Of a stretch of 64,000 nucleotides of DNA, positions 23,623-34,200 are shown piece after piece (positions within the stretch are counted from its first letter, which is position 1; each line of letters begins with the position of its first letter). Below the pieces are notes generated by a model. It was not told where the DNA came from. It saw only the letters and a program-made list of their open reading frames with translations, and did no database searches. Source of the DNA: Struthio camelus (taxonomy: Eukaryota > Chordata > Aves > Struthioniformes > Struthionidae); assembly GCF_040807025.1 (NCBI RefSeq), contig NC_090956.1, forward strand, positions 5,940,517-6,004,516, given 5' to 3'. The position numbers and the translations under genes are program-made.

Positions 23623-23649
23623 ATGGCCGGCGGCGGCGGGTCGGCGTGA
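23623..23649 (+). other. Upstream ORF 2 in the TTYH3 leader (8 codons)
   Basis: ATG in near-optimal context (ctccATGgcc), reading MAGGGGSA followed by TGA. It ends 28 bases before the TTYH3 start codon. Both upstream frames end before the main ATG, the arrangement that allows reinitiation. Confidence 0.5.
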
Positions 23650-23677
23650 GGCGAGACGAGGCGGCGCGGCGGCGGGC

Positions 23678-23800
23678 ATGGCGGGCGTCAGCTACTCGCC
23701 GCCGTGGTGGGTGAGCCTGCTGCACCGGCTGCCGCACCTCAGCCTGCGCTGGGAGCTCACCGCCGCCGACTTCCGCCCGCACGACGCCGAGTACCAGCAG
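23678..23800 (+). CDS. TTYH3: TTYH3 exon 1, N-terminus of tweety homolog 3
   Basis: Forty-one codons from ATG to the phase-0 donor CAG/gtgagg. The translation begins MAGVSYSPPWWVSLLHRLPH and ends FRPHDAEYQQ. It matches the human TTYH3 N-terminus (MAGVSYAAPWWVSLLHRLPH..., ending YQQ at the same splice point; recalled), and is clearly closer to TTYH3 than to TTYH2, which starts differently. Tweety proteins are five-span membrane proteins, mostly at the plasma membrane, described as calcium- or volume-activated anion channels; later structures lacked an obvious pore, so their function is debated. This exon covers the segment before the first membrane span; all spans lie in exons beyond the window. 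The start is supported by family length and a good context (gggcATGgcg). Confidence 0.94.
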
Positions 23801-23944
23801 GTGAGGCGCCGCCGGCGACCGGCCTCCCGCCTCGATCCCCCCCCCCCCCCGGGCGCAGGGCCGGCGAGCGGGCTCCCCTCACGGCGTCCGTGTGGCGGGG
23901 GGGGGGCTGGGCTCTGCCTGGGGGCCCGCGGCGGGTACGTGTGC

Positions 23945-23970
23945 ACAGACAGACAGACAGACAGACAGAC
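23945..23970 (+). repeat. (ACAG)n microsatellite
   Basis: About six and a half tandem copies of the tetranucleotide ACAG, shortly after TTYH3 exon 1 and just before the large GT/CA minisatellite. It ends in acacacgcggg, a sequence that recurs in every minisatellite unit. Confidence 0.92.
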
Positions 23971-24020
23971 ACACGCGGGAGGGCGGCTGTGCCCCGTCTG
24001 GGGCGGCTGGGGTTAGCGGG

Positions 24021-24530
24021 GTTGTGTGTGTGTGGGGGGGGGTATTTACACACACGCGGGGTTGTGTGTGTGTGGGGGGGGGTATTTACACACACGCGGG
24101 GTTGTGTGTGTGTGTGGGGGGGTATTTACACACACGCGGGGTTGTGTGTGTGTGTGGGGGGGTATTTACACACACGCGGGGTTGTGTGTGTGTGTGGGGG
24201 GGTATTTACACACACGCGGGGTTGTGTGTGTGTGTGGGGGGGTATTTACACACACGCGGGGTTGTGTGTGTGTGTGTGGGGGTGTTTACACACACGCGGG
24301 GTTGTGTCTGAGTGTGTGTGGGGGGGTATTTACACACACGCGGGGTTGTGTCTGAGTGTGTGGGGGGGTATTTACACACACGCGGGGTTGTGTCTGAGTG
24401 TGTGTGTGGGGGGTATTTACACACGCGGGGTTGTGTGTGGGGGGTATTTACACATACGCGGGGTTGTGTCTGAGTGTGTGTGGGGGGTATTTACACACAC
24501 GCGGGGTTGTGTGTGGGGAGTACACACACA
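24021..24530 (+). repeat. 40-bp-period GT/G-run/CA minisatellite
   Basis: About thirteen tandem units. Each begins GTTGTGTGTG, has a run of about 5 to 9 G, then TATTTACACACACGCGGG. The first seven (24021-24300) are exactly 40 bp and nearly identical. From 24301 units vary (about 33-44 bp) and many carry an inserted TCTGAGTG. The last copy decays near 24506-24530. Because the period is not a multiple of three and no stop occurs, several + frames stay open through the array; these are not genes. GT and CA stretches inside each unit are self-complementary. Confidence 0.96.
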
Positions 24531-25200
24531 CAGACGGTGTGTTTGTTGCATGTGAGGGGGTAACTGCCCCGTCTGGGGGTATCTCGGGTTAGGGGGATGT
24601 GGAGGGAGCCCCCCCTCACTTCCTCCATGTGTGTTCATCCCCCCCCCCCCCGCTCGCTCGCTCGCCTTAGGGGGCTGCAGTGGGGGCATCTGCCCCTACC
24701 TGTGCCCCGTTTTGGGGGCAGCTCTGCCCCCCGTGTCCTGTGCGTGATGTCTCCCGTCACCCCCCACCCTGGGGTGCAGTGTGAGGGGCTGTGTCCCCCC
24801 CCCCCCCGACCTGGGGGTCTCCCCAGGCAGAGCCCGGGCCAGGGGCAGGAGGAGATGCATCCTGCCCCGCTGACGGCGCGGGCCCGCAGCCCCCTTGGGT
24901 TTGCTCGGAGCCTCCGCTCCTCTCAGGAGAAGGTAAAATCAGCTCCTGAACGGGAAGGGGGGGGGGGTGACCCCCTCCATGCAGCCCCCGCACTGCTGCC
25001 AGCTGCTGCCCAGGTGAAGGCACCGGCCTGGCCTGATGCCTGCGGGCGAATAATAAGCGCTTGGCGCTGGCGGTAACTGCGCTGTCGCTGTGCAAACGGC
25101 ACAGGCCGGGGAGGGCTTGTCAGGGATCCAGCCCGCTCCGCATCCCGCTCTGCCGAAATGCTGAGAGTGTCTTTCCAAAGCTGACTAAACGTTTGGTAGA
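24531..25200. other. GC-rich start of TTYH3 intron 1 after the minisatellite
   Basis: Sequence rich in C and G runs, with a C-run and (GCTC)n stretch at about 24639-24666 and further C runs near 24795-24808. The motif tgccccgtctgggg occurs on both sides of the minisatellite (about 23990 and 24567), suggesting the array expanded inside an older local duplication. No exon was recognised. Confidence 0.6.
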
Positions 25201-28200
25201 AAACAGATGACTTGATGCATGTGAGCTACGTTAAAATCAAGCGCATGGGAAGATGCTCGCAGAATACTTGTGTGCTCTTTTTAAAATTTTATTTATTTAT
25301 TTATTTTGGTGCTGCTTAGCCTGTATCCTGTGCTTGGTCGGCTAGCCCTGTAATTAAAATGATTGTGGAGTGAATCTGTGTGCTCCAACGTCTGTGTTCT
25401 CTGCTGTCATCTTGGAACAGAGCTGCAGTGACTCTGCTGCCTCATTTTGCCACGATCTCTGGTTTGGAAAACACCATTTTGCTTTTCTGAACGTACTTGC
25501 TGTGCCCTATATATGCAGCCTCCTAACACACGCACAAATGATAAGGCTAGGGCATCTAGGCAGTTCTTCTCTTTGCTAGAAGAAAAAGGTATTAGAAATA
25601 CTTTGGAAGGCAGTATGTTTTGGCTTTTTGTTTTAAACAAATGAACAGTTCCATAGGTTGAAGCTAGAGCAAAATGTATGAGATACATTTAAAGAGCAGT
25701 GGGTAGATACTAAGATGCTCTTTAAACCAATAAACAGAAAGGACTTTAGACTTAACTTTTATGTTTTGGGCTTCCATTGCTTTGCTTGTTTAAGTTCCCT
25801 TAGCTTGAGATTTCAAGAGAGGCGCACACAGATGTAATGCTACACAGCAGCTTAACTGTATTTCCATGACCTCAGAGGGCCGTTGCCTTTGAAACAAGGG
25901 GTATGAGATACTGAAGATCAGAAGTTAGAGTTAATGGAAAGATGTTCTTGAGAGTATATTATCACAAAACAAGTGCTAGTTAACCTTTGAATGGGCAGCA
26001 GATATCCTACTGTTTCTCACTTAGATTGCTTAAAAGCCTTCCTTACAACCATCTGGGGTTGTCTTCGTTTGTCAGATAATGTTTTCTGCAGTAATCATAT
26101 TGAGACTTAAAGCCTTCTGTTGTTCTCCTCCTGCGTAGCTGCTTCCCCTTGCTTGATGATATTAGGACTTCTTGCACAGCAGTAGATGGCCTTTTAAGTC
26201 TTAACGTTAGCTCGAAAGAAAATGTCTTATCAAATCCAAAACTGAATGTCTGGACTACTGAAGCGTCTGCCTTCAAGGGAAAGATTTGAATAACAGCTTT
26301 GCTGATTTCAGCTTTGGCTAGGGATAGGCTCTACTAATACATTCGGTTTTATCAGTAGTGTGCTCGTGGTTGGTTATATAATGAGGCTGCTGTGTTTCTG
26401 GGAGTTGGGACTCTGGAGTTTGTAGCCACACAGATGAATTCTATTGCAATGAAACAGGAAAGCCTAATCCAGGAGTCAAAATAGTAAAGCTAAATGCTCT
26501 CTCATACTTTAAATTGTTCTGAAGGCCCTGTGGCTTGAATTCTAGTTTTTTTCCATGAGCTTTATTATGAATTTACATCTCTTGCTCTGTTTGCAGCCTT
26601 TCTCCTCTTTCCTTTAAGAACCTTTTATATTTAGGAGATGAGGTTATATAAAGTCCTGAAAATAAGAAAAAAAATTTTTTTTTGATTCTATATATTATAT
26701 TCTTCTCTTAGTAGTTCTGGTGAGTTGGAACAAATCTTGTGCATCTGTTTATTCTTCTTTTCTTTCCCACTAGTGATTAATACCATAGTTCTTAAGTGTA
26801 AGCTGTTATGCCGCATGATGTATTTGAGTTCTCCCATGGCTAAGCAGAGGTCAGTGAGGGATGCTAACAGGGACTTTATACAGATGAGAAAGGACAGACT
26901 GCCCCTAACTGTAGTAAGGAAGGATTACCTTTACTAAACAGAAAATACCTGTAAGTTTCCATGACTTCAAATCATGGAGTAGCTGGACTGTTGTCATGAA
27001 TAAGTGAACAGCAGGGCTGAGTGTCCGTTCTGCTCCTCATCCGTCATGAGGAAGGAAGCAACATGCCCCTCCTGATTCTTCATTGCTTCTCTAGAAAAGA
27101 TGTCCCAACCCATGACCAAGGGAAGACATTGCTTTCTTCACCATGCTGTTTCTTTAGTAACCTCTTGGTAAAGAGCTGCTTTTTTTTTTTTTTTCCTCCT
27201 CATGTTTTGATGATAGACTTTGAACTTGTGCAACATTTGAACATCCCATTTTAATGAAATATGGACTGGTGGCTTGGATTTGAATGTTGTTATGCCATTT
27301 GTGGAAGTGCCACGTGCTTTTGCAGGTGAGCAGGCTTGCTGATATAATAGGCTTTATACCCCTACCTATTAAGGGTTACTGTAATGCACAAGCCTCTATT
27401 CCACTGAAGCAGCAGGCAAGCTATTGTCCCCTGAAACCTCTCTGAAGCTTATGTAGCTCACAGATAAGCACATACTGCCTGTCTTTGAAGTCTAGGTCTT
27501 TGTTGTGTCTTCTGGGACCCTGGATGATGGGGCATATCTCTTAGCACGGATCTAATAACCAGTTACTGTTGTGTCCCATATAGTCCCTTCCTTCAGAGCA
27601 GGAGGGACACCCGCTGTGCGCCTGCCTGTCTCAAGGCAGCTGTGTCCATTGTGTACCAACCAACAGAGGCTTCCTCCTTTTGTCTGGGGCCATGAGAAAT
27701 ACTAGTGGCAATGTTGTGCCAAAGGCTGACATCGATGCAGCCACAGACTTCAGCCACGTACCTTCCTCACCTGAACTGGTCTGTAAAATGCTATCTCTAA
27801 ATACTGTTTCCTACTACTGCCTGTCTTTGGAATTAGGTGAGTGCACTATACAGAAGTCTGGAGGAGGAACAGATCCTCCTGTCTGGACTAGGTTATGTAA
27901 AAATGTATATGTATATGCGTCCTTCAAATGCTTCACTTTAGTCATGACAAACTGTGGACGTCAGTACAACTAGTTGTGTGCTGGTTTGGGAGAAAGGAGA
28001 TGATCTTTTGTGAAGAATGAGCCAAAGTGGTGATCCTTCTTCTCCAGTGGGGTAGGCATACTGATGAACGGAGTTCCTTTAGAGCTGCCTTCGTGTCCTG
28101 GTATCCAGGTGCTGCTCAAAGGACTTACCCCACAGACTCATCCCTACAGAAGGTCTTATCAGACCAGTTCTTTATCTCACCCTCTCATGAATCATTGGGG

Positions 28201-31200
28201 TTGAAGATATCTTTCTGTGAACAGTTCTATTCTGGCTGTATGATCTGAGTCATACTGCAGTGCTCTGCAAAGCCTTTTCATTGTGTAGTGAGTCACAAAC
28301 GCTGGAGTGAAGGGAATGTAAAAGTGGAGCAAAGCCTGATGTTACTTCTGACAGCATGATGTTAATACCAATTCTGGTTTCTCTGCCTTTTGCTGCTGAA
28401 CGAATAAATATTGGTTATCATACCAGTACTGTCCATTTACTTTCTGATTCAGTTAAACAGAACAATGAGGTGGTTCTGAAACTGTGCTGTTGCCACTAAT
28501 TCTATTTAGTAGCGTAAGACGTCTATTTGTGAATTAATTGGTTGCATAGCACTGAATTAGCTTTAGCTCTGAGGGCAGAGTTGGTTAGGAGCCTTGAGGA
28601 AGTGTGCGTGTTACCTGCTAGAAAGAACCAGGAAAGCCGAGTAGCTTTGTAATCCAGTACATCAAGAGGTAATGGGATATCTGTCGGAGACAGGGTATCT
28701 TTGGTCCTGACAGAAAGGAAACTACAACACTTTATTGTAGCTCTCAACACATTGTGAGATTTAAGAAGCGTACTTAAACAATGAGGAACGAGAGACCGTA
28801 AAAGCTAGGCTACCAAGTAGCTAGACTTGAGTTTCTGTTTTTTTCTTAATTGCTACAAAGTGGCGAGGTCTACCAGAATCTGTGTAAATACACGGATTCT
28901 GTGTGAATTCAGCTAGAATAAAGCAAAATCCTCTAGCATGCTTCTGAGACTCATCTTTGTATGACCCCAGTACTACTTTTGTGAGTTAGAATTGATAATG
29001 CACAGATAGTAGATGCAAAGGCAACCATATGTGCTTTGAAAAAGGCTTGATGATTGATTCACACTAATTAAGATGCAGAGCCACACTAAAGACGGCAATG
29101 ATAAGAGTGAGGGTATGCTGTAGTCCTTGGTTTTGGGATGGTCTCTCTAGTGTTGTTGCCCAGGAGTTTCCTTTCAAACATCTGTCAGTGCTTTCATGCT
29201 GTAATATTGTTTGCCTACTGATGTGTGTGTGCTATGGGGGATCCAGCAGCGAAGGGCTTGCTAGGTGCTGTGTAAGCCCGATGATGCTTTCTTCCTTTGA
29301 CTTGCAGACTTTAATCTAAGGCATGTGTGTTTGAAACCGCAGGCAGAGGTTCAGCAAGGAATCAATTCTGTCAGGTACTTGCTGGCTCTGTGAGGCTGTT
29401 TCCCTACACATAACAGCTAATGTCGTCTTTGGAAGTATTTCTTGGCCAGAGAAACATGATGGAGACTAAATTGCCAAAAAACTTGGATTAGAGAGATTGT
29501 TTTAGAACTTCCTCTACTGTACTGGCGTCTTATTTCAACTCTGAAACCAAGAGCTGTTCTGTAAATTGGAAACATGTGTATTAGTAAAGTTGGATGACGT
29601 GTTCTTGTCTAGTTGGCTCTGAGTCAGAGGATAATGTGCCTTTCTTAGAGGGGGTTAGACTGAAGTTTTCTTTCAGGAATAGATGGACTATTTCCCAGGC
29701 CTGATCAGCTATACTGCTGTAGCGCTAGTTTGTTCCTATTTCCATAAAGGTCAGGTGACCCTGGTTAGTAGAATCCAATGTTTTTTAATTACATTTAAGT
29801 TGCTTTTAGGTTTTTAAGAACTGATGGTAAATCCTTTCCTCCCTTTACTCATCAGTCTTGGTTACATGAGTAATAACATAATACTTCTCATCAGCAAATT
29901 GCTGCTGTAGTCCGACTCCTCTACTCTGTGTTTGATCTGGAAGAGCATATACTAGGGGACTATAGCATAATGGATAACCAAAAATGTAGAATTAAGACAA
30001 TTTTTGATGGGTGATTTACCAAAAGGAAGACATATAAGGATTTCTGTGGAACTGTACATCCAGTGATGTGTCAGCATATGGTATACAGACAGGAAAAAAG
30101 TCAACCTTTGCCAGCTTTCTGTCTGCAGCGTTACTTTTTTGCTGACCCGTGCTGTGCTGCTGCGTTTTCAGATGGTCTCCTGAGAACTGACAGTTTCTGG
30201 AAACCCTGACTAGATTACCTTACTCTAGTCAGAAGAGCAATTGTTCTCAATGTATGATTTTAGCAGACCAAAGTACACGCAGAGAGGTAAAAGGTGACTT
30301 GGAGGAATATGAAATGCATTGTGGTTGGAGGAGGGAAGATGATGAGGGTGAGTGTGCACAGATGTAGTCCATGCTCCTTTCATTTGGGTAGAATACTGAA
30401 AGTATTAGTCCTACACAGAGTTGATACTTTTGCCAGGCCTGCTGAGCTCTCCAGTCCTAGGAGACCTTCTCACAGCATATGATGCCTGGAAGGTATCATG
30501 CTGGTCTTAGCTGGAATAGTAGAACCAATGTGAAAAGCATTAATCTAATCAGGTGATGGCCAGCCACTGGCATCTTGGCACTTCTACTGAAACGAGTAGA
30601 AACCATTTGTCCTCTTAAAAATCTGCTCTTCTACAGGGGTGTAGCAGCTTGTCTCCTGGTCTGTCTACTAAAAAAAATAAATCTTGGATGATGCATCCAC
30701 CTCCTGTGAATGTTGCCTATATATTGCACCTACCAGTGGATGCCCAGGTGCTTATTGGTTTGGAGATGACGACATTCAAGAATGTTGTATTACGCCTTTA
30801 CTTTGGAAAAGGGAAGGCTAAACAGGAACTGAAGACTAAGATGGGGGTCTCTAACCTCAGTATGTCACCAAAATGCTATAGCTACTTAGGAAGCTTATCT
30901 TCGTGTCTAACTGCAAAGCCTGATCTCTGATATTCTGGAAAAAGACTGAAAAGGACCAAAACAAATCTGCCCAGTCTTGCTTCATCTTTCCCCTTTTTTT
31001 CTAGATTCTTGATGTTATTTATTTATTTATTAAGGGGGAAAAAAATCCATGCTCTTAAAGTTAACAAAAAAACCTTTGTTTAAACATCAATCCAATAGAA
31101 CTTTTTTTTTTTTAATTAGAGAAAGTGAGACATTCTCACCAAGAAGTCTGTATCCCTCTTGCATGACTCTGGAGATTAAGGGTGGGAAGTCAGGTGCTTT

Positions 31201-34200
31201 CCTCTGACTTAATCCCAGGGTTTTGAATGTGGATTGAGGAGCTGTGCACCAACCTGCGTTCTTGAACTCTTATTTGTGCTGGGGTTAGATGTCTTTTTTG
31301 ACCTGCAAAGAAAATCCACCTACTGAGAATGAGATAGAAGTTTGGGGTCTTTGTCGCATCTGGTTTCTTGAAATCTGTGTGTCTTCAGGAGATGGTAGGA
31401 GGGATAATCACTCTCCAGTCCTTTGGCATCATCTTCTTGCATGACAAAGCTAACTTTGCGCTCTTCCACCATGTCCCACCCTCCCACCTACTTATTTATG
31501 GAAAGGGTGAGGTTCAGATATTTCATGCTGTGTGTGTTGATGCGATGAGACTGTATCGTGATAGAGCTTGCTCAGTCAACTCTGTTACTCCTTTGTGGGG
31601 GCAGCTGTATACCCATAAGGATTTGTACCCTGAAGACTAAGCAGTGATCGTTAACACATCTCCTGAAGTCATTCTTTTGCATTCTTAGCTATTGAGTGAA
31701 TATGCTTCAGTGGCTGCAGGCACACACTAAGCAAGATGGTGCTCACTGTTAATTTCTGTGAGATGGAGAGGAGTCAGCATCTCACTTGTAGCTAAGCTCT
31801 TGATGGCTGTCAGTTCTCCTCTTGTTTCAGTTTTATCTTTTAGTAGTAACCTTTCCACCAGTTATGTTGAGATTTCCCATTCCCCTTGAGTGGGTAGGAG
31901 AACTTGGCTTGTTTTCAACGAAGCGTTGTTCCCATAGCTGAGGGAAGGGATGTGATGTCTGTGAATTTCTCTGCTCTGATATTCAAACAAGACTTGAGTA
32001 ACTTTGGAATATATCAGGATTGCCTTCTGTACTAAACTTTTTAAACTAATTCTAACTTTTGAGACGTTGATGCCAAGTATTTGGAGTTGAGCCTTACATT
32101 GGAGAGTTGTCTCAAATCTCCTCTTCTTTAGTGCACGCGCTTGTCAGAGGGGGGGATAAAAAAAAACCCCTGCAAACCCACAAGAAAACACTCCTCCCCC
32201 TTCAGCAAGGCTTTCTGTCTTTTCTGAGTATGTCATCCTGCTAGTTCTTCATTTTAGCTAGAAGATGGTGATTTTTTCAGTTCTGTGAATGCACTCAAAT
32301 GACACCTTATAAGAAGGGGAGGGGGGAAAAAAAGTCATCGCTCTGAGAAAATCTTCCACTTCCACCTCCATTCACTTCAGGGAGGGGCTGAGACAATGAG
32401 TTGTATGACAGTAGTAAAAAAATTAGAAACTGGTTACATTTATCCCAAAATTTCAGAAATGACTGTTGCTGCATGGTGAAAGGGTCTTCAAGTATCTTGT
32501 GAGTAGTGATTGTGGGGGCAGCATCATGCTGATGCTTTATTTATATTTTTTTTATACATGAGATGAACTAGGAAAGAGCAAACTTGGTGCACTTTCACGC
32601 TACAAAGTTCTCGACTTCAAACTTCTAAGTCCATTTCTTTTTTTCTTAGATTTCTGGCTTGCAAGCCAGTTTTCTTTGAGATATTTCTTATAATTGTGAG
32701 CTTTAGGGTTTGGTAAGCCACAAAGGTGCACGTTCTTGCAAAATAATCATCAGTGTGCCTGAGGTTGCAGGGCTATTCTCTTGTCCAAAAAAAAAAAAAA
32801 AAGGTAGGTTAGCATGCAGTACTTGGATACAAAAGCTGGAGTGACTTGGTCAAGGTACTTGTACCAGTTCCCTTCTGTAAGCACTTGGATACAATGATAA
32901 CACTGAGAATAATGTCTGCTTTCACATGATTATCAGGTTGCTAGCTTCAGCAGGTATAGTGTGTGCCAAGCTTATTTTAACTTACTGTTTTGAGAAAGTT
33001 GAGTTTTTTTTTTCCAATAGTAAGATCAGCATTGAGAACTGTTGTGGTAAAGAGCTGATCGCCCCCCTATCCCCCTCACCTTGCTGCCTTTCACCCTTAT
33101 TTAACTGGTGCTGCATGTTGTGATGTGTAATTTAGTTTAGTTGTGTTAGTGTTAAATGCTTTTTCTGACTGATGCTTCTCAGATTGGTGCCACACGTGCA
33201 TATGTGTGAAAGTCCTTTGTGGTGTGAAATTAAGGATGAAAGATATTGCTGATTGGTCCTAACAATGTAGGACTTATTCCTGGACAAGGGGAACCTGGAA
33301 TGTGGGGAATGGATGTTTCACAAACGTATAACACATTCAGATGTGTTGTTATGCCAGTGTTGGTGTCTGTGCATGGACACCCTTTTCAGTCTATAAAATG
33401 CTGCTGTTCATGTAGAGAATTTAAACAACCCTTCTATTCAATTCTGAAATTCAAAATAACTCTAAAACCCAAATGGAGGCACTTCAGTTGCATAATAGTG
33501 TCTGTTACAAGGAAGACTCAGTGTCGTAAATGATGTAATGCTCCTTAGGATAAGGCCTGAGTTGTGGGAGGGGAAAGAGAGGGTATGTGAAAAGACTATA
33601 AAGAATATTGATAATAGTATCAAAGCTATCCACAGGATGTTAAATTAGCAAGCTTCTAATAATATCAGAGAGGAGTGGGCTACAACTGTACATGTGGAAA
33701 AAAGACCCGTTCTTTGGTGCTACCTATTTTCTGTGCTAATTGATTGTAATTACATCAGTTGAATAGTACGTCTGAAAAATGTAATGGGCAGAGTATGAGC
33801 TCACCATTCTCTAAGCTCTTTTCTTGAGATAGTTTTTTTTTTTTTTTTTCCCCCCTTGCAGTTAGACTGTGTCCTCAAGTTACTTGTGAGGCTGTTTGCT
33901 GTAGCTGAGAAACTGGTACAGTGTTGGTACTTGCTGTAGCATCTAAAAAAAGCCAGGATTTTTCAGCTTGCTGCAGAGATGCTATCTGTTTCACTGCTGA
34001 AATTATAACGCTTTGCATCTGGACTATGCCAGTAACCCTGTTACTGAAGTGCTAGTTGTACCAGATGATTTTACTGTTCTGAAGCCCCTGGCAGTCTTGC
34101 TGCATTACTTTTCTTTCTCTCTAAACTTATGTTGAACTAGCATATGCTTATTTTATACAGCTTAGGAATAGTCCTTCTTTATGTTGTTTCCTCACTGAAA

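Larger units (their letters stand above)
22800..23960 (+). promoter_or_regulatory. TTYH3: CpG island with TTYH3 promoter
   Basis: GC content and CpG density rise sharply at about 22.8 kb and fall in intron 1. The island spans the first coding exon of TTYH3. A CCAAT box lies at 23431-23435 and GC-box (Sp1-type) sequences lie at 23404-23415 and about 23441-23453. There is no TATA box at a useful distance, which fits a broad housekeeping-type promoter with transcription starting somewhere around 23.45-23.55 kb (inference). Long open frames on both strands here reflect the lack of AT-rich stop codons, not genes. Confidence 0.85.

Noticed and set aside
22753..23782. Long open frames on both strands of the CpG island (for example 199 codons on - at 22753-23352, 175 codons on + at 22838-23365, 161 codons on - at 23297-23782)
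   Set aside because: Stops are rare in very GC-rich DNA. The products are Pro/Ala/Arg/Gly-rich without domains, and several overlap the real TTYH3 exon or promoter.
23704..24555. 283-codon + strand open frame, the longest in the window
   Set aside because: It is TTYH3 exon 1 read in the wrong frame, continuing into the 40-bp minisatellite, which has no stop codons. Parallel frames through the array are open for the same reason.
26040..26325. 95-codon - strand frame with a basic stretch (GKQLRRRRTTEG)
   Set aside because: It looks protein-like by eye but has no recognisable family or flanking splice signals; frames of this length are common in the window.
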